41,692 nucleotides of DNA from Hyphomicrobiales bacterium (lineage in GTDB: Bacteria > Pseudomonadota > Alphaproteobacteria > Rhizobiales > Rhizobiaceae), in assembly GCA_900472605.1 (NCBI GenBank), contig UCJD01000070.1, forward strand, positions 1 through 41,692, given 5' to 3'. The notes below the pieces were generated by a model, which worked only from the letters and a program-made list of their open reading frames with translations, was not told the origin of the DNA and made no database searches. The position numbers and the translations under genes are program-made. Below are positions 26,908 through 34,362 of the stretch, piece by piece; positions within the stretch are counted from its first letter, which is position 1; the number at the start of each line of letters is the position of its first letter.

Positions 26908-27469
26908 ACGAAAGAGCGTCACGCGTCGTGAACAGGAAATCGTCGGATAGCTCCCGGCCTTCCACCGCGCGCGCCAGAATCACCGCGCCCATCATCGCCG
27001 AAAGCGTCGTGAACCCCTTGGCGCGCCGCTTTTCAGGTGTCTCGCCGGGCACGATCCCGGACAGGATATCGACCAGCGCCGACAGCCCGTCGTTGAAGGT
27101 CGAGCGCACCGCGCCATGGCTGCGGCTGACCTCCTGCACGAGCGAGGCGAAGACGCAGCTACCGCCGGGATCGTCGACGCTGCAACGCGAAAGATAATGG
27201 TTGAGGAGCGCATCGAGCGGCGCGTCCGGCGCGCCTGTTATGATCTCTTTCCAGCGGATCTTCACCCGCTCGATCAATGCCCGGCTGACTTCGAGCGCCA
27301 GATCTTCCTTCGACTGGAAATGACCGTAGAAGCCGCCATGGGTCAGCCCCGCGGCATTCATGATCTCGGCCACGCCTGTTGATTCGAACCCTTTTTCGCG
27401 AAACAGCACGCCCGCGGCACCAAGGATCTTCTCCCGGTTTTCCGCGAACTTCTCTCGGCTGACACGCAT
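26894..27469 (-). CDS. TetR/AcrR family repressor
   Basis: A 191-residue regulator. The helix-turn-helix is at about residues 10-56 (REKILGAAGVLFREKGFESTG, then HGGFYGHFQSKEDLALEV). The C-terminal ligand domain is of the TetR_C type with CSVDDPGGSCVFASL, a cysteine-bearing loop seen in NemR-like repressors that respond to electrophiles; that link is inferred. ATG at 27469 has AGGAG upstream; the longer frame runs through the promoter. It is divergent from the MFS transporter gene, and a palindromic operator lies between them, so it should control itself and the transporter. Confidence 0.9.
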   Translation of the reverse strand: MRVSREKFAENREKILGAAGVLFREKGFESTGVAEIMNAAGLTHGGFYGHFQSKEDLALEVSRALIERVKIRWKEIITGAPDAPLDALLNHYLSRCSVDDPGGSCVFASLVQEVSRSHGAVRSTFNDGLSALVDILSGIVPGETPEKRRAKGFTTLSAMMGAVILARAVEGRELSDDFLFTTRDALSSANG

Positions 27470-27500
27470 CGCAAGGCTCCTGAAAAACACCGCTTGACAA

Positions 27501-27529
27501 TTTATATGACGTCCATCATCAATAATCAA
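27501..27529 (-). promoter_or_regulatory. Promoter of the tetR-family gene
   Basis: On the minus strand, TTGATT (27529-27524), 17-base spacer, TATAAA (27506-27501). Transcription should begin near 27494, about 25 bases before the ATG. Operator half-sites overlap the spacer. Confidence 0.65.
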
Positions 27530-27549
27530 CAATGATGATGGCCATCATC
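27513..27549. promoter_or_regulatory. Candidate TetR operator with three half-sites
   Basis: CCATCATC (27513-27520), GATGATGG (27534-27541) and CCATCATC (27542-27549). The last two form a perfect 16-bp palindrome (27534-27549), and the first two form a spaced inverted repeat overlapping the regulator's own promoter. Placement and symmetry fit binding of two TetR dimers. Confidence 0.7.
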
Positions 27550-27565
27550 TAAATATTTGCACTAG

Positions 27566-27668
27566 CATGTCCCCCGAAAGTGGTCACCGGTTTCGGGATT
27601 AAGACATGCCGAAAAACAAATACCTGAGGCGACAGGAGCGAATCTGAAAGATTCGCGACGCGCTTTAG
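27566..27668. repeat. RIME-like rhizobial intergenic mosaic element
   Basis: About 103 bases with two palindromes: CATGTC...GACATG enclosing CCCGAAA/TTTCGGG (27566-27608), then GCGAATCT-gaa-AGATTCGC (27638-27656) followed by GACGCGCTTTAG. From memory this matches the rhizobial RIME/palindromic repeats found in many intergenic regions. The left arm of the second palindrome is partly decayed. It lies between the tetR operator and the MFS gene and may be in its leader RNA. Confidence 0.7.
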
Positions 27669-27698
27669 CTTCCGGCAACCCCCGAACGGAACAGCCCC

Positions 27699-28997
27699 AT
27701 GGTCTCCACTGCACTTGCCTCCACGCTGGCGCGGCGCAACATCCACTACGGATGGGTTGTCGTCGCCGCCACCTTTCTCACCATGCTGGTTACGGCCGGC
27801 GCCATGGGCGCGCCTGGCGTGTTGATCAAGCCGCTGCAGGACGAGTTCGGCTGGGAGACCTCTCAGATTTCCTCGGCACTCGCCGTGCGCCTGCTGCTGT
27901 TCGGCCTGATGGGACCTTTCTCGGCCGCTTTCATGAACTATTTCGGCGTCCGCAAGGTCATCGTCTTCGCCATGATCCTGATTTCCAGCGGCTTTATCGG
28001 CTCGCTGTTCATGACCGAGATCTGGCAGCTGCTGCTGCTCTGGGGCATCGTCGTCGGCCTCGGCACCGGCCTGACCGCAATGGTGCTGGCCGCCACCGTC
28101 TCCGCCCGCTGGTTCACCAAGCACCGCGGCCTCGTCGTCGGCATGCTCTCTGCAAGCTCCGCAACCGGCCAGCTCGTCTTCCTGCCGCTGATGGCGCAAT
28201 TGACCGAAAGCTATGGCTGGCGCGCCACCGTCTTCTTCGTCTGCGGCATGATCCTCTTTGCCGCCCTCGTCGTGCTCGCCTTCATGCGCGACCGCCCCTC
28301 CGATCTCAACCTCCCCTCCTTCGGCGAGGACCGCGTTACCCCGCCGCCGGCGCAGGCGGGCGGCCTGCTCACCATGCTCGCAGCACCGATCGTCGTCCTC
28401 AAGGAAGTCTCGAAGACCTCGACCTTCTGGATCCTGTTTGCCACCTTCTTCATCTGCGGCCTGAGCACCAACGGCCTGATCCAGACCCATTTCGTCACGC
28501 TCTGCGGCGATTTCGGCATCCTACCGGTGGCCGCCGCCAGCGTTCTCGCCGTCATGGGCATCTTCGATTTCTTCGGCACGATCGGTTCCGGCTGGCTGTC
28601 GGACCGTTTCGACAATCGCTGGCTGCTCTTCTGGTATTACGGCCTGCGCGGCCTATCGCTGCTCTTCCTGCCGTTTAGCGATTTCTCCTTCTACGGCCTG
28701 TCGATCTTCGCCGTCTTCTACGGCCTCGACTGGATCGCCACGGTGCCGCCGACGGTCAAGCTCGCCGCCGAACGCTTCGGCAAGGAGAAGGTCGGCATCG
28801 TCTTCGGTTGGGTCTTCACCGGCCACCAGCTGGGCGCCGCCACGGCGGCATACGGTGCAGGCTTGTCGCGCACCGAGCTTCAAAGCTATCTGCCCGCCTT
28901 CTTCATCGCCGGCGCCTTCTGCCTGCTCGCCTCGATCCTGGCGATCACGCTGAAGAAATCCGGCGTCGCCACCCCGGCCGTCTCCGCCGCCCACTGA
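27699..28997 (+). CDS. MFS transporter
   Basis: A 432-residue major facilitator with about 12 predicted helices in two sets of six, split by a hydrophilic loop (about 200-225, RDRPSDLNLPSFGED). The layout and motifs (GWVVVAATFLTMLVTAGAMGA, LLFGLMGPFSAAFMNYFG, GSGWLSDRFDNR) fit the oxalate/formate-antiporter-like or monocarboxylate-porter group. ATG at 27699 fits the family start. Its expression is probably controlled by the divergent TetR regulator; its cargo is unknown. A 12-bp hairpin follows the stop. Confidence 0.9.
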   Translation: MVSTALASTLARRNIHYGWVVVAATFLTMLVTAGAMGAPGVLIKPLQDEFGWETSQISSALAVRLLLFGLMGPFSAAFMNYFGVRKVIVFAMILISSGFIGSLFMTEIWQLLLLWGIVVGLGTGLTAMVLAATVSARWFTKHRGLVVGMLSASSATGQLVFLPLMAQLTESYGWRATVFFVCGMILFAALVVLAFMRDRPSDLNLPSFGEDRVTPPPAQAGGLLTMLAAPIVVLKEVSKTSTFWILFATFFICGLSTNGLIQTHFVTLCGDFGILPVAAASVLAVMGIFDFFGTIGSGWLSDRFDNRWLLFWYYGLRGLSLLFLPFSDFSFYGLSIFAVFYGLDWIATVPPTVKLAAERFGKEKVGIVFGWVFTGHQLGAATAAYGAGLSRTELQSYLPAFFIAGAFCLLASILAITLKKSGVATPAVSAAH

Positions 28998-29004
28998 CAA
29001 CACC

Positions 29005-29032
29005 CTTCCGGCCGAAACCATTCGGCCGGAAG
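29005..29032 (+). terminator. Hairpin after the MFS gene
   Basis: Perfect 12-bp stem CTTCCGGCCGAA (29005-29016) and TTCGGCCGGAAG (29021-29032) with an ACCA loop, starting eight bases after the stop. It lacks a U tract, so it may need Rho or act on RNA stability. Confidence 0.6.
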
Positions 29033-29067
29033 CCCCACGAAATCAGCCCGATACCCTCATCCCCGTC

Positions 29068-29096
29068 TTGCGCCCGCGGCTAAACGCATGCTAGAC
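29068..29096 (+). promoter_or_regulatory. Promoter of tRNA-Leu
   Basis: TTGCGC (29068-29073), 17-base spacer, CTAGAC (29091-29096), fitting the rhizobial CTTGNC/CTATAT-like pattern. Transcription would start near 29103, sixteen bases before the tRNA. Confidence 0.5.
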
Positions 29097-29118
29097 ACCC
29101 GCCTCGTCGGTATCCGTT

Positions 29119-29203
29119 GCCCCATTGGCGGAATTGGTAGACGCGCTCGACTCAAAATCGAGTTTCGAAAGAAGTGCTGGTTCGACTCCGGCATGGGGCA
29201 CCA
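29119..29203 (+). tRNA. tRNA-Leu (anticodon CAA)
   Basis: The 7-bp acceptor stem is GCCCCAT (29119-29125) with ATGGGGC (29193-29199), then discriminator A and an encoded CCA. The anticodon stem CTCGA/TCGAG encloses the loop CTCAAAA, giving anticodon CAA for UUG codons. The long variable arm (TTTCGAAAGAAG region) and the TTCGACT T-loop match class II tRNA-Leu. The protein-like frame across it (MAELVDALDSKSSFER...) is the familiar tRNA artefact. Confidence 0.97.
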
Positions 29204-29210
29204 CCGATTT

Positions 29211-29227
29211 CAGGCGCTTGTCGCCTG
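29211..29227 (+). terminator. Small hairpin after tRNA-Leu
   Basis: CAGGCG (29211-29216) and CGCCTG (29222-29227), 5-base loop, eight bases after the CCA end. No T run follows. Confidence 0.35.
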
Positions 29228-29275
29228 GCTCTCGCCATCCTGCATCGCCAGCTCTCCCGAAAACCATGTGGCGGA

Positions 29276-29608
29276 TCAGTGCGCAGCCACTTTCGCCGGC
29301 GCCAGTTGCACGCGGCTCATGCGCTGCTTCACCGGCAGTCCCTGGATCGCATAGCGGTGGAACGGCGAGACCGCGCTCTTTCGAACCTGCACGAACCGTC
29401 CGAACTGGTGCTCGAGTTGAACGACAAGCTCGGCGCGCTCGGTCACGCCTTCCTGGAACAGCCGGATCAGCAGATTGGCGGCAACGCCGCTTGAGCGCAG
29501 CTGTCGCGCAGTATCGCTGTCGCCGGAATAGCCGGCCTCGGCAAGGATGCCGTGAAGGTAATCGAGATCGGCGCCGGAGAGGTAGGTGGAATCTACATTG
29601 GAAGACAT
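29276..29608 (-). CDS. Hypothetical protein, 110 aa
   Basis: I know this only as a rhizobial hypothetical protein. ATG at 29608 follows AAGGAGGA, one of the strongest ribosome sites in the window, which makes it likely real. The protein is soluble and mostly helical: an acidic first half (SGADLDYLHGILAEAGY), a central amphipathic stretch (LLIRLFQEGVTERAELVVQLEHQFGRF), and a basic tail (KQRMSRVQLAPAK). There is no signal, membrane segment or cysteine. It faces tRNA-Leu on the opposite strand. The 298 bases beyond its start hold only a possible small reading frame and the antiporter leader. Confidence 0.7.
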   Translation of the reverse strand: MSSNVDSTYLSGADLDYLHGILAEAGYSGDSDTARQLRSSGVAANLLIRLFQEGVTERAELVVQLEHQFGRFVQVRKSAVSPFHRYAIQGLPVKQRMSRVQLAPAKVAAH

Positions 29609-29692
29609 CGTGGTCCTCCTTTCGATAGGGGGCTAGGGTGTGGAGGCCCTCAACCAGCAGCGCCCGTAAAAGTGGCTACTGAAGGACGGAAC

Positions 29693-29767
29693 ATGCGCCC
29701 TAAAGGCGAACAAAGCAATCAAGTGATGACGAATAAAACAGCAAGCCAGCCGAAAGCCATGAACTGA
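29693..29767 (+). CDS. Possible 24-residue small protein
   Basis: ATG at 29693 is preceded by GAAGGA (29681-29686) with six bases of spacing, a good ribosome site. The frame encodes a polar, basic peptide (MRPKGEQSNQVMTNKTASQP then KAMN) and ends at TGA. It sits alone in a 298-base gap that is more AT-rich than its surroundings. Nothing else supports it, so it stays tentative. Confidence 0.25.
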   Translation: MRPKGEQSNQVMTNKTASQPKAMN

Positions 29768-29906
29768 TCGAATAGCCGACGACGCCAAACGTCCCGGGAC
29801 GGGAGCTCGCTATCGAAATTCATACATAGCGCACTTTAAATCAGCGGTTTAATTTCCGGCCCACATCGTTCAAAGTGCCACCGCCAAAACAGGGGAACCT
29901 ATCAGG

Positions 29907-31649
29907 GTGCATCACGACGTCCCGCTTATCGCGACAATCGCCGTCAGCTTCGTCTGCGCGGCCATCCTCGGCTATGTTGCCGACCGGTTGCGGCTGCCAC
30001 CGCTGGTTGGATATCTGATGGCCGGCATTATCATGGGGCCGATCACGCCGGGCTTCGTGGCGGATTCGGGACTTGCCAGCCAGCTGGCGGAGATGGGCGT
30101 CATCCTTTTGATGTTCGGCGTCGGCCTGCATTTCTCGGCGCGCGACCTGCTCGCCGTGCGCGGCGTTGCCATTCCCGGCGCGATCGCGCAGATCGTGGTT
30201 GCGACCCTGCTCGGCATCGGGCTGGCCGAATGGTGGGGCTGGAGCCTCGGCGCCGGCATCGTCTTCGGGCTCAGCCTCTCGGTCGCGAGCACCGTGGTGC
30301 TCCTGAAGGCGCTGGAGGAGCGAAACCTCGTCAATGCCGCAAGCGGCCGCGTCGCCGTCGGCTGGCTGATCGTCGAAGACCTGGCCATGGTGCTCGCGCT
30401 GGTGCTCCTGCCGGCCTTGGCCGAATTGCTCGGCGGCCACGCCCCCTCAGGCGCGCATGGCGCCGCCATGCCGCTGCCGCTGACGATCGCGCTCACTTTG
30501 CTGCAGGTCGGCGCCTTTGCCGCCATGGCGATCTTCCTCGGCCCCAAGGTCGTGCCCTGGCTTCTGATCCGCGTGGCCCGCACCGGCTCGCGTGAACTCT
30601 TCACTCTCACGGTCTTGGCGCTGGCCCTCGGCATCGCGTTTGGTTCCGCGCAGATCTTCGGCGTGTCCTTTGCGCTTGGCGCCTTCTTCGCTGGGGTAGT
30701 CATGAGCGAATCCAGCCTCAGCCACCGCGCCGCCGCCGATTCCCTACCTTTGCAGAACGCGTTTTCGGTGCTGTTCTTCGTCTCGGTCGGCATGTTGTTC
30801 GATCCGTCGATCCTGCTTCGCCAGCCGCTCGGCGTGCTCTCCGCGCTGCTGTTGATCATCGTCGGCAAGGGGATCATCTCCTTCGTTGTCGTCACGCTGC
30901 TGCGCTATCCCATCGGCATGGGCCTGACGGTGGCGGGCGGCCTGGCGCAGATCGGCGAGTTCTCGTTTATCCTGGCCGGCCTCGGCGTCACGCTCGGCCT
31001 GTTGCCGACCGACGGCCAGGACATTATCTTGGCGAGCGCCATCATCTCGATCACCCTCAACCCCATCGTCTGCGCCGGGGCCGAGGCGCTGCATGGCTAT
31101 ATCCAGCGCCGCTGGCCGCAAAGCGCCCGCCACGGCCACGCCAATTTCGACGTGCTGAACGACGAACTCGACAAGATCCGCGCCATCACCGAAGCCCGCG
31201 AACACCAGCACCAGCTGGAAATGCGTGAGCTCAGCGAGACCTTCCCGCTGTTTGCCAATGTCGACGAGAACTCGCAGGAAGAGCTGCTTTTGCTGTTCCG
31301 CCCGAAATCGGCCCTTCCGGGCGAGCGCGTCATGCGCAAGGGCGATCGCGGCGGCGGCATGTATTTTCTGTCGGCGGGCGCCGTCGAAGTGCAGCTACCC
31401 GATGATGCGATCAGGCTGGAGCCCGGCGCCTTCTTCGGCGAGATGGCGCTATTGAGCGGCGGGCGCCGCAACGCCGATGTGGTCGCCGTCGATTTCTGCC
31501 ATTTCTTCGTGCTGGAACGACGCGATTTCAACATGTTCACGGCCAAGCACCCGGCGCTGCGCCAGATGGTGAGCGAGATGGCGCGCGAACGCACCGAGAT
31601 GAACGTGATGCGCCAGAAGCGCGTCCCCTCCCCCGGCGTCGCTTCCTGA
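29907..31649 (+). CDS. CPA2-family cation/proton antiporter with C-terminal cNMP-binding domain
   Basis: A 580-residue transporter. Residues 1-400 form the 12-helix Na+/K+:H+ exchanger core of the CPA2 (KefB/YbaL-like) family, with GYLMAGIIMGP, SVASTVVLLKALEE and AQIGEFSFILAG. KefB relatives normally have a TrkA-N (RCK) nucleotide-sensing domain; here a linker is followed by a cyclic-nucleotide-binding fold at about 465-560. The phosphate-binding cassette FFGEMALLSGGRRNADV (509-525) keeps E512 (ribose) and R521 (phosphate) but has Asn where Ser/Thr is usual. This suggests cAMP or cGMP gating of cation exchange, a link to the CHASE2 cyclase in this window; both points are inference. GTG at 29907 follows AGGGGAA. 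Confidence 0.88.
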   Translation: MHHDVPLIATIAVSFVCAAILGYVADRLRLPPLVGYLMAGIIMGPITPGFVADSGLASQLAEMGVILLMFGVGLHFSARDLLAVRGVAIPGAIAQIVVATLLGIGLAEWWGWSLGAGIVFGLSLSVASTVVLLKALEERNLVNAASGRVAVGWLIVEDLAMVLALVLLPALAELLGGHAPSGAHGAAMPLPLTIALTLLQVGAFAAMAIFLGPKVVPWLLIRVARTGSRELFTLTVLALALGIAFGSAQIFGVSFALGAFFAGVVMSESSLSHRAAADSLPLQNAFSVLFFVSVGMLFDPSILLRQPLGVLSALLLIIVGKGIISFVVVTLLRYPIGMGLTVAGGLAQIGEFSFILAGLGVTLGLLPTDGQDIILASAIISITLNPIVCAGAEALHGYIQRRWPQSARHGHANFDVLNDELDKIRAITEAREHQHQLEMRELSETFPLFANVDENSQEELLLLFRPKSALPGERVMRKGDRGGGMYFLSAGAVEVQLPDDAIRLEPGAFFGEMALLSGGRRNADVVAVDFCHFFVLERRDFNMFTAKHPALRQMVSEMARERTEMNVMRQKRVPSPGVAS

Positions 31650-31776
31650 TCCGGCGCGATCGACCTCCGTGATCACGAAGAGTTTTTTACCGCACTGCCG
31701 CATGACTGACACAGCAGCCATTTACAGGCCGATATCAGGCCCATAAAGCTCATGCACGCAACCTGAAAGGACCGGA

Positions 31777-32373
31777 ATGCTTCGCAGATTGTACGACTGG
31801 ACCATGTCGCTGGCATCACGCAAATCGGCCGAAGTCTGGCTTGCCGTTATCGCCTTCGTCGAGAGCTCCGTCTTTCTCGTTCCGGCCGATGTCCTTTATT
31901 TGCCCATGGCGCTTGCCAAGCCCGAGCGCGCCTATCGCTACGCGCTTGTGGCGACCGTCGCCTCGGTTCTCGGCGGCATCGCCGGCTGGGCGCTCGGCTA
32001 CTACGCCTATGATACCGTCGCCCGGCCGGTCCTGGAGTTCTACGGCAAGCTCGATGCCTTCGAGCAGATGCGGACCTACATTCACGACGAATGGGAAATC
32101 CTGCTGCTGTTGCTGGTGACGTCGGGTCTCGCGCATCTGCCGCCGATCAAGATCGTCACCATTCTTGCCGGCGTCATCCACATGAACCTCGGCTTCTTCA
32201 TCATCTCGGCAATCATCGCCCGTGGCGCGCGCTTCCTGTTCCTCGCCTGGCTGCTGCGCCGCTACGGCGAACCGATCCGTCATTTCATCGAAAAGCGCCT
32301 CGGCCAGATCACCGCGATCGTTGCAGGCGTGCTGATCGTGCTCGGTGTCGGCTACAAGCTGCTTGCCCACTAA
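31777..32373 (+). CDS. DedA/YqaA family membrane protein
   Basis: A 198-residue inner-membrane protein of the VTT/DedA-like YqaA group. About five hydrophobic segments are seen, with the family features FVESSVFLVPADVLYLPMALAKP and ITILAGVIHM-like re-entrant region (IVTILAGVIHMNLGFF). Relatives act as lipid (undecaprenyl phosphate or phospholipid) flippases and support membrane potential. ATG at 31777 has AAAGGA upstream. It precedes dsbB by 43 bases, so the two may be one transcript. Confidence 0.88.
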   Translation: MLRRLYDWTMSLASRKSAEVWLAVIAFVESSVFLVPADVLYLPMALAKPERAYRYALVATVASVLGGIAGWALGYYAYDTVARPVLEFYGKLDAFEQMRTYIHDEWEILLLLLVTSGLAHLPPIKIVTILAGVIHMNLGFFIISAIIARGARFLFLAWLLRRYGEPIRHFIEKRLGQITAIVAGVLIVLGVGYKLLAH

Positions 32374-32416
32374 GTATCCACTATTTCCCATGCGCCATTT
32401 GCCCGGAGCCCCCCGC

Positions 32417-32923
32417 ATGACCTTCTCCGTTCGCCGTCCCACCTTCATCTATTCCATCGTACTGGCGATCGGCATGGCCATCGTCATCGGCTCCGCGCTC
32501 GGCTTCCAATATATCGGCGGCTATATTCCCTGCGAACTGTGCCTGATGCAGCGCCAGCCCTATTACTACGGCATCCCGCTGGTCATCATCGGCGCCATCA
32601 CCGCAGCACTCGGCCTGCCCAACTGGATCGGCCGCACGTTTCTGCTGGCCGGTGGCCTGCTGATGATCGTCGGCGCCGGCATGGGCGTCTATCACGCCGG
32701 TGTCGAATGGCATTTCTGGGCTGGCCCCACCGCCTGCTCGACCAGTGCCAGCAGCATGACGCAGAATGCCGGCGATCTGCTGACGGAACTCAACACCATC
32801 AAGGGCCCGTCCTGCACGGAAGCGGCGCTCCGTGTAGCAGGTCTCTCCATGGCCGGATGGAACGTGATTGCAAGCCTGATCCTCGCCGCCTTCGCCTTCA
32901 TCGGCGTGCGCAAGTCGGCATGA
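32417..32923 (+). CDS. dsbB: Disulfide bond formation protein DsbB
   Basis: A 168-residue inner-membrane quinone reductase that reoxidises DsbA. Four helices are predicted; the first periplasmic loop holds C39 and C42 (PCELCLMQRQPYY) and the second loop holds C108 and C134, giving the two redox pairs. The start is ATG at 32417, as the longer frame from 32345 (GTG) overlaps the DedA-like gene. It converges on the HNH nuclease gene with a bidirectional hairpin between them. No dsbA lies in this window. Confidence 0.93.
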   Translation: MTFSVRRPTFIYSIVLAIGMAIVIGSALGFQYIGGYIPCELCLMQRQPYYYGIPLVIIGAITAALGLPNWIGRTFLLAGGLLMIVGAGMGVYHAGVEWHFWAGPTACSTSASSMTQNAGDLLTELNTIKGPSCTEAALRVAGLSMAGWNVIASLILAAFAFIGVRKSA

Positions 32924-32976
32924 CCGATCAGGCTCGCTTGATCAAACAAGCCGGGCTGATCCATCGAAGCGTGAAG

Positions 32977-33004
32977 CAGTCCTGCCCGGAAACGGGCCGG
33001 ACTG
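32977..33004. terminator. Bidirectional hairpin between dsbB and the HNH gene
   Basis: CAGTCC-T-GCCCG (32977-32988) pairs with CGGGC-C-GGACTG (32993-33004) around a GAAA tetraloop, with one mismatch. Its place between convergent stops suggests it serves both genes. Confidence 0.7.
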
Positions 33005-33008
33005 GCGA

Positions 33009-33566
33009 TCAGGGCTGCAGTTCGCTATCCCAGTAGAGATAGTCGAGCCAGCTATCGTGCAGATAGTTCGGCGGGAAGAGCCGGCCATTGTTGTGCAGGT
33101 CCTGCACGGTCGGCTGATACGGCTTCTGGTGCGGGAACATGCCGGCCTGCTTCGGGAGCTTGCTGCCCTTCCTGAGATTGCAGGGAGAGCAAGCGGCCAC
33201 CACGTTCTGCCACGTCGTCTCGCCGCCATGGGCGCGCGGAATGACGTGATCGAAAGTCAGGTCGTTATGATCGCCGCAATACTGGCACTCGAACTTGTCG
33301 CGAAGGAACACGTTGAAGCGCGTGAAAGCCGGATTGCGCGAAGGCTGCACATAGGTTTTCAGGCACACGACGCTCGGAAGCCGCATCGAATAGCTCGGCG
33401 AGGAGACCGAATGTTCGTATTCCGCGATGATATTCACACGGTCAAGGAAGACCGCCTTGATCGCGTCCTGCCAGGACCAGAGCGACAAGGGATAATAACT
33501 CAGCGGCCGATAGTCAGCGTTCAGAACGAGCGCTGGCAGGGCCTGAGGTGAAACAGCAATCGTCAA
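33009..33566 (-). CDS. HNH endonuclease family protein
   Basis: A 185-residue protein with a complete zinc-bound HNH domain at about 92-140: CQYCG, then DLTFDHVIPRAHGG, WQNVVAACSPCNLRKG. The N-terminal half (VLNADYRPLSYYPLSLWSWQ) is typical of a widespread bacterial HNH family with no restriction partner. The start is TTG at 33566, since AGGAG precedes it by eight bases and no upstream ATG or GTG is in frame. It is a housekeeping-like nuclease of unknown function and has its own promoter on the minus strand. The neighbour AlkA is also a DNA-repair enzyme. Confidence 0.92.
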   Translation of the reverse strand: MTIAVSPQALPALVLNADYRPLSYYPLSLWSWQDAIKAVFLDRVNIIAEYEHSVSSPSYSMRLPSVVCLKTYVQPSRNPAFTRFNVFLRDKFECQYCGDHNDLTFDHVIPRAHGGETTWQNVVAACSPCNLRKGSKLPKQAGMFPHQKPYQPTVQDLHNNGRLFPPNYLHDSWLDYLYWDSELQP

Positions 33567-33601
33567 GGCACTCTCCTGATCGATTCGGCATCTGCACTCT
33601 T

Positions 33602-33631
33602 ATATTAGGCCGGTTGTGACGGCATTGTGAA
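33602..33631 (-). promoter_or_regulatory. Promoter of the HNH gene
   Basis: On the minus strand, TTCACA (33631-33626), 18-base spacer, TAATAT (33607-33602), about 35 bases before the TTG start. A GGCATTGTG/CACAATGGC inverted repeat overlaps it upstream and might also end alkA transcripts. Confidence 0.45.
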
Positions 33632-33677
33632 GTCCAATAAATTCAAGCCACACAATGGCATTTGTATGTGTTGCCGT

Positions 33678-34322
33678 TCAGCCGACCGGAACCAGGCCGC
33701 GTCCCAGTTTCGCTGCATAATACGCCCAGAAAAGCCGCGCCGCCACCGATCTCCACGGCGCCCAGTCCATGGCAAGTTGAGCAAGCTGCCGTGCCGCCGG
33801 TCGCTGATCGAGACCGAAGGCAGCTGCCACCGCGTTCTGCAACGCCACGTCGCCGGCTGGAAAGACGTCGGCATGACCGCCGCAAAACATCAGATAGACC
33901 TCCGCCGTCCACGGCCCGACGCCCTTCAGCGCCGTCAGCGCGGCCAACGCCTCCTCTGGCGGCAGACCTGACAGAGCCTGCAGGTCGAGCCCACCGGAGG
34001 CGACAGCCTCGGCGATCCGCGTCAGCGTCTCCGCCTTGGCGCGCGACAGGCCGACCTCGCGCCATGCCTCGGCGTGCAGGCCGGCATAGGCCTCGGCCGT
34101 CAGCACGACATCCTCAGGCCGCATCCGCCGCCAGATTGCTTCCGCACTTGCCCGCGACACCATCTGCGACACGATGATATGCGCCAGCCCCTCGAAGCCG
34201 GGCTCGCGTAGCCGCAACGGAAGCGGACCGGCATCGGCGGCGATGGAAACAAGGCGCGGGTCGAGAATGAGCAGTTCGGCCAATCCTTGGGCCACGTCCC
34301 CGTCGTTGCGAATGATATGCAC
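33678..34322 (-). CDS. alkA: DNA-3-methyladenine glycosylase II
   Basis: Removes alkylated bases from DNA in base-excision repair. The 214-residue protein is the HhH-GPD core: the hairpin ALKGVGPWTAEVYLMF, followed by the catalytic Asp in VFPAGDVALQ. It lacks the N-terminal domain of E. coli AlkA and has no Fe-S cluster. The start is GTG at 34322 with AGGAA upstream. It is divergent from the GluQRS gene, only 40 bases apart, so promoters overlap. Confidence 0.92.
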   Translation of the reverse strand: MHIIRNDGDVAQGLAELLILDPRLVSIAADAGPLPLRLREPGFEGLAHIIVSQMVSRASAEAIWRRMRPEDVVLTAEAYAGLHAEAWREVGLSRAKAETLTRIAEAVASGGLDLQALSGLPPEEALAALTALKGVGPWTAEVYLMFCGGHADVFPAGDVALQNAVAAAFGLDQRPAARQLAQLAMDWAPWRSVAARLFWAYYAAKLGRGLVPVG

Positions 34323-34362
34323 GCTTCCTCGCGATCTTCAAAAATACGTGGCAGAAGAAAGC

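Noticed and set aside
29125..29628. Protein-like frame starting MAELVDALDSK
   Set aside because: It runs through tRNA-Leu; this is a well-known false protein produced by translating tRNA sequence.
29609..29906. Long non-coding stretch before the antiporter gene
   Set aside because: Apart from the small frame at 29693 and the ribosome site of the antiporter, I see no RNA gene, riboswitch or clear promoter.
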